Of a DNA stretch of 64,000 bases, positions 25,939 through 34,888 are shown piece by piece; the first letter of the stretch is position 1, and each line of letters begins with the position of its first letter. The position numbers and the translations under genes are program-made. Source of the DNA: [Clostridium] scindens (lineage in GTDB: Bacteria > Bacillota > Clostridia > Lachnospirales > Lachnospiraceae); the NCBI RefSeq assembly GCF_019597925.1, contig NZ_CP080442.1, positions 413,001-477,000 of the forward strand. The letters run 5' to 3'. The notes beneath the pieces are model-generated. The model was not told the DNA's origin, did not search any database, and was given only the letters and a program-made list of their open reading frames with translations.

Positions 25939-27003
25939 TTAAATATTCCGAACGATCAGCTTGGGGTTAAAGTCAAAGGAGACATCCAGCGAGGGATCTT
26001 TTATTTTCTCCAGAAGCCTCATGGCGGCATATTCGCCAAACTGCTCCTTGGGATGTGCGATGGATGTAAACTTCTGCTCTTCCGAGATTTCGGAATTATC
26101 AAAGCCGCAGATGACAATGTCCCCAGGATACTCGCTGTGGGATTGCAGGTACTTTCTCAAAGAATGGGCAAGGCGGTCATCGTGGCAGATGATGGCAGAG
26201 CAGGAAGTAAGTGCTTTTCCAATCTTGGGATCTAATGGATCGGAAAATACGTCCGGAAGATTCTCGCTGGCAAACCAGAAGATATTCTGGTCTATAATGG
26301 GCAGGCAGGCCTTCTGATAAGCCTTTACGTAGCCCAGATACCTGCTGGTCCCCGTCTGTTCATCCGACTTGCAGAAAATGGCTGTATCGCGGTGGCCGTT
26401 TTCCAGCAGGAATTCGGCGAGTTTCATGGATCCGGCCTCATCTCCCATGGTTATGGAAGAGAGAGGAAGCGTAGGAAGCTTCGCATGGATCAAGACGGCA
26501 GGCTTGGTGTGGGCGATTTTCTGGTAGAGGTCATAGTTTAATTGCGGAAGGGCGGACTTGGTAGGCTCGATGATCAGGCCGGCAAAGTCGCCCTCAAGGA
26601 AATTCTTCAGGGCATTATACTCCTGAGAGATGCAGTTGTTGGTAAACTGTATGACAGAAGTATACCCCTCTTTATTCAATACGCTGTTAATTCCCTTTAC
26701 GATGGAGGGAAAGATGTAACTGTCAATATCATTCATAAGAATGCCAATGCGCCTGGAATCCCTGCCAACGGGAGAAGGAGCTGGCTTAAGGGAAGTGCGC
26801 ACGTAAGTGCCGCTTCCTTTTATCTTGCGCAGGAGCGACTCTTTTTCCAGGACAGAGATGGCCTTGCGGACCGTATCCCTGCTTACGCCGAATTGCGCCG
26901 CCAGTTCGATCTCTGTGGGAATCCGGTCTCCGTCCTTATATGTCCCTGATTTAATCTGTTCTTTCAGCCATGCCGCCAAGTGCGTATATTTGAAACGCAT
27001 CAT
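25939..27003 (-). CDS. GntR-type repressor with sugar-binding domain (AraR-like)
   Basis: 354 residues: an N-terminal GntR winged helix (EIELAAQFGVSRDTVRKAI) and a LacI/periplasmic-binding-protein-like sensor domain from about residue 80 (RIGILMNDIDSYIFPSIV onward). This is the AraR architecture, where binding of a sugar releases the repressor. GGAGGT seven bases before ATG 27003 fixes the start. It is divergent from the zinc alcohol dehydrogenase operon, whose promoter contains a perfect palindrome and further half sites, so it most likely represses that operon and itself. The inducer is unknown. Confidence 0.9.
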   Translation of the reverse strand: MMRFKYTHLAAWLKEQIKSGTYKDGDRIPTEIELAAQFGVSRDTVRKAISVLEKESLLRKIKGSGTYVRTSLKPAPSPVGRDSRRIGILMNDIDSYIFPSIVKGINSVLNKEGYTSVIQFTNNCISQEYNALKNFLEGDFAGLIIEPTKSALPQLNYDLYQKIAHTKPAVLIHAKLPTLPLSSITMGDEAGSMKLAEFLLENGHRDTAIFCKSDEQTGTSRYLGYVKAYQKACLPIIDQNIFWFASENLPDVFSDPLDPKIGKALTSCSAIICHDDRLAHSLRKYLQSHSEYPGDIVICGFDNSEISEEQKFTSIAHPKEQFGEYAAMRLLEKIKDPSLDVSFDFNPKLIVRNI

Positions 27004-27042
27004 AAGTATACCTCCAAACATTTTCTGTTTAATCTATCTGTT

Positions 27043-27071
27043 ATCATACAACAATTTCCCGATAAAAACAA
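27043..27071 (-). promoter_or_regulatory. Promoter of the GntR/AraR-type gene
   Basis: Minus strand TTGTTT (27071-27066), 17 bases, TATGAT (27048-27043). It reads into the repressor gene about 40 bases upstream of the start codon. Confidence 0.6.
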
Positions 27072-27084
27072 TTGCCAATTCTAT

Positions 27085-27122
27085 AATTTGTATGTATATA
27101 GTCAATAAAAAACATACAAATT
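27085..27122. promoter_or_regulatory. Pair of inverted operator half sites
   Basis: AATTTGTATG (27085-27094) and its exact inverse CATACAAATT (27113-27122), 18 bases apart, in the repressor/dehydrogenase intergenic region. Both halves equal the arm of the palindrome at 27185-27199, so the same dimeric repressor may bind here, near its own promoter. Confidence 0.65.
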
Positions 27123-27178
27123 AAATGTTTAAACTAGACAAATATTGATTTTATCATACATAAAATACGACAAATATA

Positions 27179-27207
27179 TTGAAAATACAAAATTTGTATG
27201 ATAGAAT
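27179..27207 (+). promoter_or_regulatory. Promoter of the alcohol dehydrogenase operon with operator in its spacer
   Basis: TTGAAA (27179-27184), 17-base spacer, TAGAAT (27202-27207). The spacer holds the perfect palindrome ATACAAAATTTGTAT (27185-27199), so a bound GntR-type repressor would cover the polymerase site. The start codon follows 57 bases downstream. Confidence 0.8.
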
Positions 27208-27263
27208 GACGACAACATCAAATGATAAACAATTAACGAGCATTGAAAGGAGACAATTAAGAA

Positions 27264-28307
27264 ATGGAAGAAATGATGAATGCGATTGTGTTTTCAGGAG
27301 TTGGGGAGACTACCTATACGAAGGTTCCAAAACCGAAAATACAGGGACCAAATGACGTGCTGATGAAGATCGAGGCTGCCAGCATCTGCGGGACGGATGT
27401 ACATATACTGTCAACGCCGCCATCCTATCCGGCGAACCAGGGGATCGTGCAAGGCCATGAATTTGTCGGGCGCGTGGAGGAAGTAGGCAGCGCGGTGACG
27501 ACTATAAAGCCCGGAGACAGGGTGGTGCTGGATCCGAATGTGTTCTGCGGGGAGTGCTACCAGTGCAAGAAGGGGAACTTTAACATGTGCGAGAATGTGT
27601 ATGTCCTTGGGATTACAGACAATGGGGGATTCGGGGAATATGCGGTGGCTCCCTGCAAGATGTGCGTGAAGATATCCCAGGAACTTCCGGCAGAGACGGC
27701 GATATTCGCGGAACCGCTCACCTGCGTTGTCAGCGCGGTCAATAAGATCAGGCTGCTGCCGGGAGAAAGCGTGCTGGTGTTAGGGGCAGGCCCGATCGGA
27801 TTATATTTTACGATGCTTCTGAAAGCCAATGGCGCCGGAAAGATCATCGTATCCGAGCCAAATCCAAAGAGAGGGGAATACGCGCTTAAGGCAGGCGCAG
27901 ACAGAGTCATCAATCCGCAGGAAGTAGATCTGGTGGAAGAGATCCTGAAAGAGACGGATGGACATGGAATCGATGTAGTAGCCGAGGCTGTAGGAACGCT
28001 GATCCAGGAAGCCGTGGACTGCGTGCGTCCAAAAGGAAGGATCGTGCTCTTTGGCATGGATAGTTCTAAGAAGCCCGAGGTAGACCAGTTCAAGATCGTA
28101 AGAAACGAGATAGAGATCTATGGAAGCTTTATCGGGCTGAATACCCTTCCAGCAACCGTGGAACTCATGGAAAGCGGATTGATCGACTTGCAGCAGCTGA
28201 TTACCCACCGTCTGGCGCTTAAAGACTTTGACATTGGACTAAAGGCCATGAGAGACGGCAGCGCTTTGGAGGTAATCTTATATCCGGACTGGGATGAGAA
28301 GAAATAG
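27264..28307 (+). CDS. Zinc-dependent (MDR) alcohol/polyol dehydrogenase
   Basis: 347-residue medium-chain dehydrogenase similar to sorbitol and threonine dehydrogenases. The catalytic zinc ligands are CGTDVH and GHEFVGRV; the structural zinc Cys set is CGECYQCKKGNFNMC; the NAD fold is VLVLGAGPIGLYF. Such enzymes oxidise a polyol or secondary alcohol to a ketone with NAD. AAAGGAG precedes ATG 27264. First gene of an operon with a membrane protein and an OYE-type enzyme under the AraR-like repressor, so a sugar or polyol substrate is likely. Confidence 0.9.
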   Translation: MEEMMNAIVFSGVGETTYTKVPKPKIQGPNDVLMKIEAASICGTDVHILSTPPSYPANQGIVQGHEFVGRVEEVGSAVTTIKPGDRVVLDPNVFCGECYQCKKGNFNMCENVYVLGITDNGGFGEYAVAPCKMCVKISQELPAETAIFAEPLTCVVSAVNKIRLLPGESVLVLGAGPIGLYFTMLLKANGAGKIIVSEPNPKRGEYALKAGADRVINPQEVDLVEEILKETDGHGIDVVAEAVGTLIQEAVDCVRPKGRIVLFGMDSSKKPEVDQFKIVRNEIEIYGSFIGLNTLPATVELMESGLIDLQQLITHRLALKDFDIGLKAMRDGSALEVILYPDWDEKK

Positions 28308-28324
28308 ACAGGGAGGAAGAGAGT

Positions 28325-29062
28325 ATGAGCGACACAATTACATTTGCGTCAGATGCCAGCAAAAGGAGTGTGAAAAACTGGGCAGCCAGGCTGGTCCTTC
28401 TGATCATTGGGCTGTTTATCGCACATTTTGGCGTAGTCCTCTTTGTGCTTGCCGAGATGGGAACAGACACCTTTACCATCTTCGTCCAGGGCGTATCGAA
28501 TGTTGCGGGGTTGTCCATTGGGACCTGCCAGGTGATCATCCTGACGGTAATGATGGTGCTGATGGCGTTATTTACCAAGGGCTATGTAAAGCCGGGAACG
28601 CTGATCTGCGCATTTTGCGGTGGATGGCAGATCGATCTGTACATGTGGCTTCTGGATGGCAAGCTAAGCGCCCAGTCGCCGATGGCAATACGGATTGGGG
28701 CCATGGTAGTCGGCTGCGTCATCATCGCGCTGGGAAAAGCAGTGGTGATCATGACCGATGCGGGAAGCGGCCCCAATGACCTGTTCTCATTGATCGTATC
28801 GGACGCGATCAATAAGCGCAAGAAGATAGAGTTCCGCTGGATCCGGATCGTGACGGATATTATGTTTACAGTCGTGGGATTCCTTCTGGGCGGAGTGCTG
28901 GGCATCGGAACGCTGGTAACGGCATTCCTTACAGGACCGATTGTCCAGGTATTCCTTGCGCCATGCAGGAAGTTGACGAATGCGGTATTGGCGAAGGTAG
29001 AGGGGAAGACCGTCGATGAGATGCTAAGCCAGGATCGGGCGGAGCGGGAAGCCAGGGCGTAA
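28325..29062 (+). CDS. YczE/YyaS/YitT-family membrane protein
   Basis: 245 residues with five or six hydrophobic helices. Recognisable are RLVLLIIGLFIAHFGVV at the first helix and MTDAGSGPNDLFSLI after the fourth. Members of this family are integral membrane proteins of poorly known, possibly transport-related, function. GGGAGGAAG precedes ATG 28325, 17 bases after the dehydrogenase. The context suggests uptake or export of the substrate of the neighbouring oxidoreductases, but this is inference only. Confidence 0.75.
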   Translation: MSDTITFASDASKRSVKNWAARLVLLIIGLFIAHFGVVLFVLAEMGTDTFTIFVQGVSNVAGLSIGTCQVIILTVMMVLMALFTKGYVKPGTLICAFCGGWQIDLYMWLLDGKLSAQSPMAIRIGAMVVGCVIIALGKAVVIMTDAGSGPNDLFSLIVSDAINKRKKIEFRWIRIVTDIMFTVVGFLLGGVLGIGTLVTAFLTGPIVQVFLAPCRKLTNAVLAKVEGKTVDEMLSQDRAEREARA

Positions 29063-29128
29063 TAAGAAAATAGTGCAAATAGAATCAAATACTTTTCAAT
29101 TATGATAGGATATAGGAGGAAGATACAT

Positions 29129-31060
29129 ATGGCAGCATTAAAAATGATGGCAACACCAATCAAGTTCGGACCGGTAGAAATTAAGAACCGATTCATCGTG
29201 TCCCCGATGGTTATGAACTGTTGCAACGAAGATGGTACGGCAACTGAAAAATATATTGCGTACCATGAGGAAAAGGCAAAAGGGGGCTGGGGATTGATCG
29301 TAACGGAGGATTATGCGGTGGATCCTTCCGGAAGGACCTATCAGTATCTGCCGGGCCTGTGGGCTGATTACCAGATTGCGTCCCACAAGGAACTGACGGA
29401 GCGCGTGCATGCGGCAGGAGCCAAGATCTATGCGCAGATATTCCACGGCGGACGCCAGACAGAAGAATGGATCATAGGACAGCAGGTGTGGGCGCCGTCC
29501 GCAATCCCATGTCCGGTGAAGAAGGCATTGCCTCACGAGATGACGACGCAGGAAGTAGAAGAGATGGTGGAAAAGTTTGGCGATGCCGCGCTTCGAGCGA
29601 AGAAGGCCGGATTCGACGGCGTACAGATTCATGGAGGCCATGGCTATCTTGTCTGTGAATTTGCTTCTGCCTATTCAAATAAGAGAATCGATAAATATGG
29701 CGGCAATCTGGTAAACCGCATGCGCTTTCCTGTGGAGATCATCCAAAATATCCGTAAGAAGTGCGGAGAGGACTTTGGCATTGACTATAAGATCTCAGGT
29801 GAAGAATGCGCGCCGGGCGGAACCAATATTGAGGATACCAAGGCCATGGCGATCATGCTGGAAGAAGCGGGGATCCATTCGCTTAACGTGTCCGTCGGCG
29901 TCTATGAGACCTGGTATATGCAGGTGCCTCCGTCAGTGATGGGGCATGGCTGGATTGCGGATTATGCGGCGGAGATCAAAAAGGTGGTAGAGATTCCGGT
30001 GACCACGGTGGGGCGTGTCAATGATCCGCTGGTAGCGGAGGGAATCATCCGAAGCGGCAAGGCAGATGCATGCTATATGGGGCGCGCTTCCCTGGCAGAT
30101 CCTCATATGCCGGAAAAAGCGCTCAGCGGTCGCTTTGAAGACATCATCCAGTGCATGGCATGCCTTCAGGGCTGTACGTCCAAGATAGACAGTGGCTGCC
30201 ATGGACAGTGCACGCTGAATCCAAGGACGGTAAGAGAAGATGAAGTAAAGATTACCCCGGCGCAGGTAAAGAAGAACATCTTCGTGGCAGGAGGCGGCCC
30301 ATCAGGAGCGGAAGCGGCCATCGTTCTGGCCAAGAGAGGCCACAAGGTAACCGTATTTGAAAAAGAAGACCGCTTAGGCGGCATGTACGGGACGGCTGCT
30401 GTTCCGCCGTGGAAAGGGGAGATCTCTTCCTTTGTCGTGTGGCAGAAGACCCAGCTGGAGAAGCTGGGAGTCGAAGTCCGCTATCAGACGGAACTGACAA
30501 AAGCGATCGTGGAAGAAGAAAAGCCGGACACGGTAGTCGTTGCGACGGGAAGCCATCCTTTCGTGCCGCCGTTCCCGGGAAAAGATCAGGAATTCGTAGT
30601 CAGCGCGGTTGACCTGCTAAGAGGCAAGATTCAGGCAGACGGCAATATCGCGGTTATCGGTGGAGGGCTTGTGGGAGGCGAGACGGCCAATTACCTTGCG
30701 ACCCACGGCAATCAGGTTACGATCATCGAGATGCTTGCGCAGATCGTGGGGGAAGAGCCGGACAATATGAAACGCTTCCTGCTGCAGTCCTTTGAAGACA
30801 ACCATGTGGATATCCACGCGGGGACGGCGGTACAGACCATCAACGAAGACCGGACAATTACGGTGAAGGCAGGAGAAGAAGAGAAGGTTCTCGGGCCATT
30901 CGATAAGATCGTAACTGCTGTGGGCATGCGCGCTAATCTGGAATTAAAAGGCACGCTGGAAGACATCGTAAAAGAAGTCGTGTATGTAGGAGACGCCCTG
31001 AAGCCGGGCAACGCGCTGAATGCCATCGAGGAAGGCTATATGGCGGCGCTGGATATATAA
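29129..31060 (+). CDS. OYE/2,4-dienoyl-CoA reductase-like flavoenzyme 3
   Basis: 643 residues: OYE barrel with canonical active site (IHGGHGYLVCEFASAYSNK keeps His and Tyr), Fe-S ligands CMACLQGC plus Cys after 11 more residues, then FAD/NAD(P) folds (VAGGGPSGAEAAIVLA; IAVIGGGLVGGETANYL). It should reduce an activated double bond with NAD(P)H. ATG 29129 is set by TAGGAGGAAG; an earlier in-frame ATG at 29102 would overlap that site. Sixty-six AT-rich bases separate it from the preceding gene, so it may have its own promoter as well as read-through from the AraR-controlled one. A strong terminator follows. Confidence 0.88.
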   Translation: MAALKMMATPIKFGPVEIKNRFIVSPMVMNCCNEDGTATEKYIAYHEEKAKGGWGLIVTEDYAVDPSGRTYQYLPGLWADYQIASHKELTERVHAAGAKIYAQIFHGGRQTEEWIIGQQVWAPSAIPCPVKKALPHEMTTQEVEEMVEKFGDAALRAKKAGFDGVQIHGGHGYLVCEFASAYSNKRIDKYGGNLVNRMRFPVEIIQNIRKKCGEDFGIDYKISGEECAPGGTNIEDTKAMAIMLEEAGIHSLNVSVGVYETWYMQVPPSVMGHGWIADYAAEIKKVVEIPVTTVGRVNDPLVAEGIIRSGKADACYMGRASLADPHMPEKALSGRFEDIIQCMACLQGCTSKIDSGCHGQCTLNPRTVREDEVKITPAQVKKNIFVAGGGPSGAEAAIVLAKRGHKVTVFEKEDRLGGMYGTAAVPPWKGEISSFVVWQKTQLEKLGVEVRYQTELTKAIVEEEKPDTVVVATGSHPFVPPFPGKDQEFVVSAVDLLRGKIQADGNIAVIGGGLVGGETANYLATHGNQVTIIEMLAQIVGEEPDNMKRFLLQSFEDNHVDIHAGTAVQTINEDRTITVKAGEEEKVLGPFDKIVTAVGMRANLELKGTLEDIVKEVVYVGDALKPGNALNAIEEGYMAALDI

Positions 31061-31096
31061 ATGATACGTCCCAATTATTAAAACAAAAAATTATGG

Positions 31097-31135
31097 AAAC
31101 AGGCATGTTGCGAAAGGCAGCATGCCTGTTTTGTT
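31097..31135 (+). terminator. Terminator after flavoenzyme 3
   Basis: AAACAGGCATG (31097-31107) with CATGCCTGTTT (31121-31131), then TGTTAA. Eleven perfect pairs, loop 13. Confidence 0.88.
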
Positions 31136-31151
31136 AAGAAAAATCAAGAGA

Positions 31152-31252
31152 TTAACATTATTTAACAAATGGGCATGTTAAAACGAATGCTTTTTATTAA
31201 AAATGTGAAAAAATGTTAATGTATTACGTTAAAATTTGTTGACATATGTTAA
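31152..31252. promoter_or_regulatory. Cluster of TGTTAA repeats, candidate DeoR operators
   Basis: TTAACA occurs at 31152 and 31162; its inverse TGTTAA at 31176, 31214 and 31247, with CGTTAA at 31227. The last copy lies in the promoter spacer. Repeated hexamers upstream of a sugar operon that encodes a DeoR-family regulator suggest a multi-site operator. The surrounding 31136-31344 region holds no gene. Confidence 0.55.
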
Positions 31253-31267
31253 AATATGTTGTATTCT
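31239..31267 (+). promoter_or_regulatory. Promoter of the second sugar ABC operon
   Basis: Perfect TTGACA (31239-31244), 17 bases, TATTCT (31262-31267), about 75 bases before the binding-protein start. Confidence 0.8.
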
Positions 31268-31344
31268 GAGAACAGATAGCAACGGATATGTTAGCGCTAA
31301 AGATTCGATTGTTGTACATGCCAATTACAAAAGGAGGAAAAAGA

Positions 31345-32361
31345 ATGAAAAAATTTATATCTGTGCTGATTGCCTTGACGATGCTGTTAAGCCTTGCGGC
31401 CTGCAGCAGCTCCGGAGAAGAGAAGTCAACGGATAAGGAAGCAAAGAAAAGTTCCGACAGCGACTATGAGATTGCGGTTGTCGTAAAGGTTGTCGGGATC
31501 GACTACTTTAGTGTATTTGAGGAGGGCGTGAAGAAATTTGCAGACGAGTTTGGCGTAAATGCGTATGTGACAGGCCCGTCTTCGGCAGATGCGGCGGAGC
31601 AGGTTAACATTATTGAGGATTTGATCAATTCAGGTGTTGATGCCATCTGCGTAGTGCCGAATGACGCAACCGTGCTGGAGAGCGTACTTCAGTCAGCACA
31701 AGATAAAGGTATTACCGTTGTCACAACCGAATCTCCGGATCAGGCTGGTGCAGATTGGGACGTAGAGATGATCATCAACGATATGTTCGCGGAACTGGTT
31801 GCCGAGGAAGCAGCTAAGAACTGTGGCGGATCCGGCCAGTATGCGCTCTATGTTGGAAGCCTTACTGTGCCGCTTCACAATGCGTGGGCAGACCATGTGG
31901 AAGAGTACCTTGCCGATAAGTATCCGGATATGAGTCTTTGCACGGACAGAATCGCATGTGGAGAAGATGCGGCCCTCGCCCGCGAGACGACACTGGACCT
32001 TCTGAAGACCTACAGCGATCTCAACTGCATTATTGGCTTTGGCTCCCAGGGACCGATCGGAGCGGCAGAGGCTCTGACGGAGGAAGATAAGATTGATGAT
32101 GTAACAGTAGTTGGAAATATCATTCCAAGCGAAGGATCACAGTATCTTGAGAGTGGCGCGATCAAAGCAGGCTTCCTCTGGAATCCGGCTGATTCCGGAT
32201 ATGCTTCCTGCTACATAGCAAAGACGATTCTTGACAGGAAGAAGATCGACGATTCCTTCTCTATTCCGGACATGGGAGACATCGATCTGGATGGAACGAA
32301 TCTGTGGATTGACAATCCGATTACGATCACGGCAGACAATTGGGAGAGTTTTGGATTCTAA
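31345..32361 (+). CDS. Ribose-type ABC transporter substrate-binding lipoprotein 2
   Basis: 338 residues with a signal peptide and lipobox (LSLAACSS), then a type 1 binding-protein body (YEIAVVVKVVGIDYF; IIEDLINSGVDAICVVPND). It resembles the binding protein at 200-1231 in order and wording of motifs. ATG 31345 is set by AAAGGAGG; longer in-frame readings cover the promoter region. First gene of the ABC-kinase-aldolase-DeoR operon. Ligand not known, but kinase and aldolase families downstream point to a deoxysugar or related ketose. Confidence 0.92.
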   Translation: MKKFISVLIALTMLLSLAACSSSGEEKSTDKEAKKSSDSDYEIAVVVKVVGIDYFSVFEEGVKKFADEFGVNAYVTGPSSADAAEQVNIIEDLINSGVDAICVVPNDATVLESVLQSAQDKGITVVTTESPDQAGADWDVEMIINDMFAELVAEEAAKNCGGSGQYALYVGSLTVPLHNAWADHVEEYLADKYPDMSLCTDRIACGEDAALARETTLDLLKTYSDLNCIIGFGSQGPIGAAEALTEEDKIDDVTVVGNIIPSEGSQYLESGAIKAGFLWNPADSGYASCYIAKTILDRKKIDDSFSIPDMGDIDLDGTNLWIDNPITITADNWESFGF

Positions 32362-32441
32362 GACAGAGACTGCACTTTCTAGAACTAAGGGAGTGGTTGC
32401 GGAACACCGCTTCCACTCCTTTTTGCAAAAAGAGGGATGAC

Positions 32442-33929
32442 ATGGAAAAAATAATTGAACTGAAAAAAGTGAACAAGCATTATGGAGGCGTTCATGCACT
32501 TAAGGACGTGGATTTCTCTCTGAATCAAGGGGAGATCCACTGCCTGATCGGCCAGAATGGATGCGGGAAGTCCACGATGATCAAAGTAATCTCCGGTGTC
32601 ATTGGCGTAGATCCCGGCAGCGAGGTTATCCTGGACGGAAAGAAATCGACAGGCGGCCTGGCGCGGCAGGCGATGGCGGCAGGCGTGCGCGTGATATACC
32701 AGGACTTGAGCATCTTTCCAAACCTGACGGTGGCGGAAAATATCGCGTTTGACCAGCACGTGGACAGCGCTGTAAAAGGCGTGAACTGGTCCAGGATGTA
32801 TAAGAAGGCGCAGGAAGTTCTGGACCGGATGAAGATTCAGCTGGATCTGGATGTGCTGGTGGAAGAACTGTCCATAGCGGACCGGCAGCTGGTGGCGATT
32901 GCCAGGGCGCTGGCGACCAATGCGAAACTGCTGATCATGGATGAGCCGACTTCATCCTTGACGCGTAAAGAAGTGAATGTGCTCTTTACGATTATCAAAA
33001 GCCTTCAGGCTAAGGGGCTGACGATTCTGTTTGTCAGCCACAAGCTGGACGAGATTATCGAGATTGCCGAGCGGATCACGGTCATGCGCGACGGATGCAT
33101 CATATCTACATTCGAGAACACAGACGTGAAGGAAGAAAAACTTGCGCAGCTGATCAGCGGGCAGCAGATTACGTATCAGCAGAAATTTACAAAGCATGAG
33201 GAAGAGACGGTACTGGAGGTAGAGCGCTTAAGCCGCGCAAGACAGTATGAGGATGTCTCGTTCTCAGTCAAGAAGGGCGAGATTGTTGGGATCATCGGAC
33301 TTCTGGGAGCCGGAAGAACGGAACTTGCCAGTTCCATCTTCGGGATGAATCCGCCGGATTCCGGAAGGATTCTCCTGCATGGCAAGGAAGTGAAGTTTAA
33401 GAGCAACCGCGACGCGATCGCAAGCAGGATCGCATACGTCCCGGAGGATCGTCTTCTCCAGGGGCTTGTGCTGAACCAGAGCGTTGAGAATAATACGATT
33501 ATTTCAATTATACAGAAACTGAAAAATAAGATAGGGATTCTGGACAAGAAAAAATGCACCTCTATCACTCAAAACTGGATTGATGAGCTACATATCAAGA
33601 GCGCGAAGCCGGAGATTAACGCGTCAGCCATGTCCGGCGGAAACCAGCAGAAGATCGTAATCTCCAAGTGGCTGTCTACAGAGCCGGAGGTTCTGATTCT
33701 TGATCAGCCCACGAACGGGATTGACATTGCTGCCAAAAACACGATATACGAGTTGATCCGGGATTTGTCGGCGAAAGGAATGAGTATCATCCTTATCTCT
33801 GACGAGGCGGCGGAAGTCTATTACAACTGCCCCCGCGCGCTTGTGATGCATAAGGGTAAGATCATAAAGGAATTGGATTGCAGCGCCATCACAGAGAGTG
33901 AATTTAGCCAGGAGGTGCTTGATGAATAA
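32442..33929 (+). CDS. Ribose-type ABC transporter double ATPase 2
   Basis: 495 residues, two NBDs. NBD1: GQNGCGKSTM and LLIMDEPTSSLT. NBD2: degenerate GLLGAGRTEL, signature MSGGNQQKIV, and Walker B LILDQPTNGID with Gln in place of the catalytic Glu. The same weakness of NBD2 occurs, with a different substitution, in the ATPase at 1304-2797. ATG 32442 has AGAGGGA upstream; a longer frame from 32340 would overlap the binding-protein gene. The 3' end overlaps permease 1 by eight bases. Confidence 0.92.
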   Translation: MEKIIELKKVNKHYGGVHALKDVDFSLNQGEIHCLIGQNGCGKSTMIKVISGVIGVDPGSEVILDGKKSTGGLARQAMAAGVRVIYQDLSIFPNLTVAENIAFDQHVDSAVKGVNWSRMYKKAQEVLDRMKIQLDLDVLVEELSIADRQLVAIARALATNAKLLIMDEPTSSLTRKEVNVLFTIIKSLQAKGLTILFVSHKLDEIIEIAERITVMRDGCIISTFENTDVKEEKLAQLISGQQITYQQKFTKHEEETVLEVERLSRARQYEDVSFSVKKGEIVGIIGLLGAGRTELASSIFGMNPPDSGRILLHGKEVKFKSNRDAIASRIAYVPEDRLLQGLVLNQSVENNTIISIIQKLKNKIGILDKKKCTSITQNWIDELHIKSAKPEINASAMSGGNQQKIVISKWLSTEPEVLILDQPTNGIDIAAKNTIYELIRDLSAKGMSIILISDEAAEVYYNCPRALVMHKGKIIKELDCSAITESEFSQEVLDE

Positions 33930-34884
33930 TAAAGCAGTAAAAAAGATTTCAAAGAGTTATGAATTTATGGTGCTGTGCGTCATAGTCGTGCTGATTATCG
34001 GCCTGGCGGCGGCTACCAAGGGGAAATCTATTCAATTAGGAAATATTTTAGACTTAATGACAAACTACTCCGCCTACGGGGTGATTGCGGTGGGATGCCT
34101 GTTCGTGATCATCTCTGGAGGAATCGACATTTCCTTCATGGCGGTAGGCGCGGTGGCCCAGTACCTATCCGCGCTGTATATGATCCACAGAGGCGGCAAC
34201 TTTGTGATGATCTATCTGATCGCCATCGTGACCGGCACCTTGTTAGGGTTTATCAACGCGGTACTGGTAAACAGGCTGAAGGCCCCTACGTTGATCATTA
34301 CGATCGGAACGATGAACGTGATCTATGGCGTGATGATGAAGGTGACCAGCGGCGTCCGGCTGCATGGCTTCCCGGAGTGGTTCTCCAAGAAGGTGGAATC
34401 CTCTTTATTCGCGGTTTCCGTGGGAACGCTTGCGGCAGTCATGGTAATTGCCTGGTTTATTCTTAAAAAGACAAAAATGGGACGGAGAGTGTACGCCGTG
34501 GGCGGCAATATGGAGGCGGCAAAACGGTGCGGAATCAGCGTGCTGCAGGTGCACATGTTTGTGTATGGATTCGCGGGCGCGATGGCAGCCATCGGAGCGC
34601 TGATTAATTGTTATCTCTCCCAGCAGGCATCCATTGAGGCGCTTTATGGCAATGAGATGGATGTCCTGGCCATGGTAGTCCTGGGCGGGGTATCGCTCTC
34701 AGGAGGAAAAGGAAGCGTATCAGGCACGCTGCTTGGCATCATATTGGTGGCGCTTCTGAGTAACGGCATGATTCTTGTAGGCGTATCCAGCTACTGGAAG
34801 GATCTGGTCATCGGATCGGTCATCCTGATCAGTTTCTGCGTGACTGGCTGGAGAATGATATCGGCAAAGAGAAGGGAGGGATAG
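33922..34884 (+). CDS. Ribose-type ABC transporter permease 3 (RbsC-like)
   Basis: 320-residue polytopic permease. Family landmarks are FVIISGGIDISF and VLGGVSLSGGKGS. AGGAGGTG eight bases before ATG 33922 fixes the start within the end of the ATPase gene. Forms the channel with the next gene, which begins four bases after its stop. Confidence 0.9.
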   Translation: MNNKAVKKISKSYEFMVLCVIVVLIIGLAAATKGKSIQLGNILDLMTNYSAYGVIAVGCLFVIISGGIDISFMAVGAVAQYLSALYMIHRGGNFVMIYLIAIVTGTLLGFINAVLVNRLKAPTLIITIGTMNVIYGVMMKVTSGVRLHGFPEWFSKKVESSLFAVSVGTLAAVMVIAWFILKKTKMGRRVYAVGGNMEAAKRCGISVLQVHMFVYGFAGAMAAIGALINCYLSQQASIEALYGNEMDVLAMVVLGGVSLSGGKGSVSGTLLGIILVALLSNGMILVGVSSYWKDLVIGSVILISFCVTGWRMISAKRREG

Positions 34885-34888
34885 GACT

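Noticed and set aside
31152..31252. CRISPR-like repeat array
   Set aside because: The repeated units are only six bases and irregularly spaced; no 24-36 base repeats or cas genes occur in the window.
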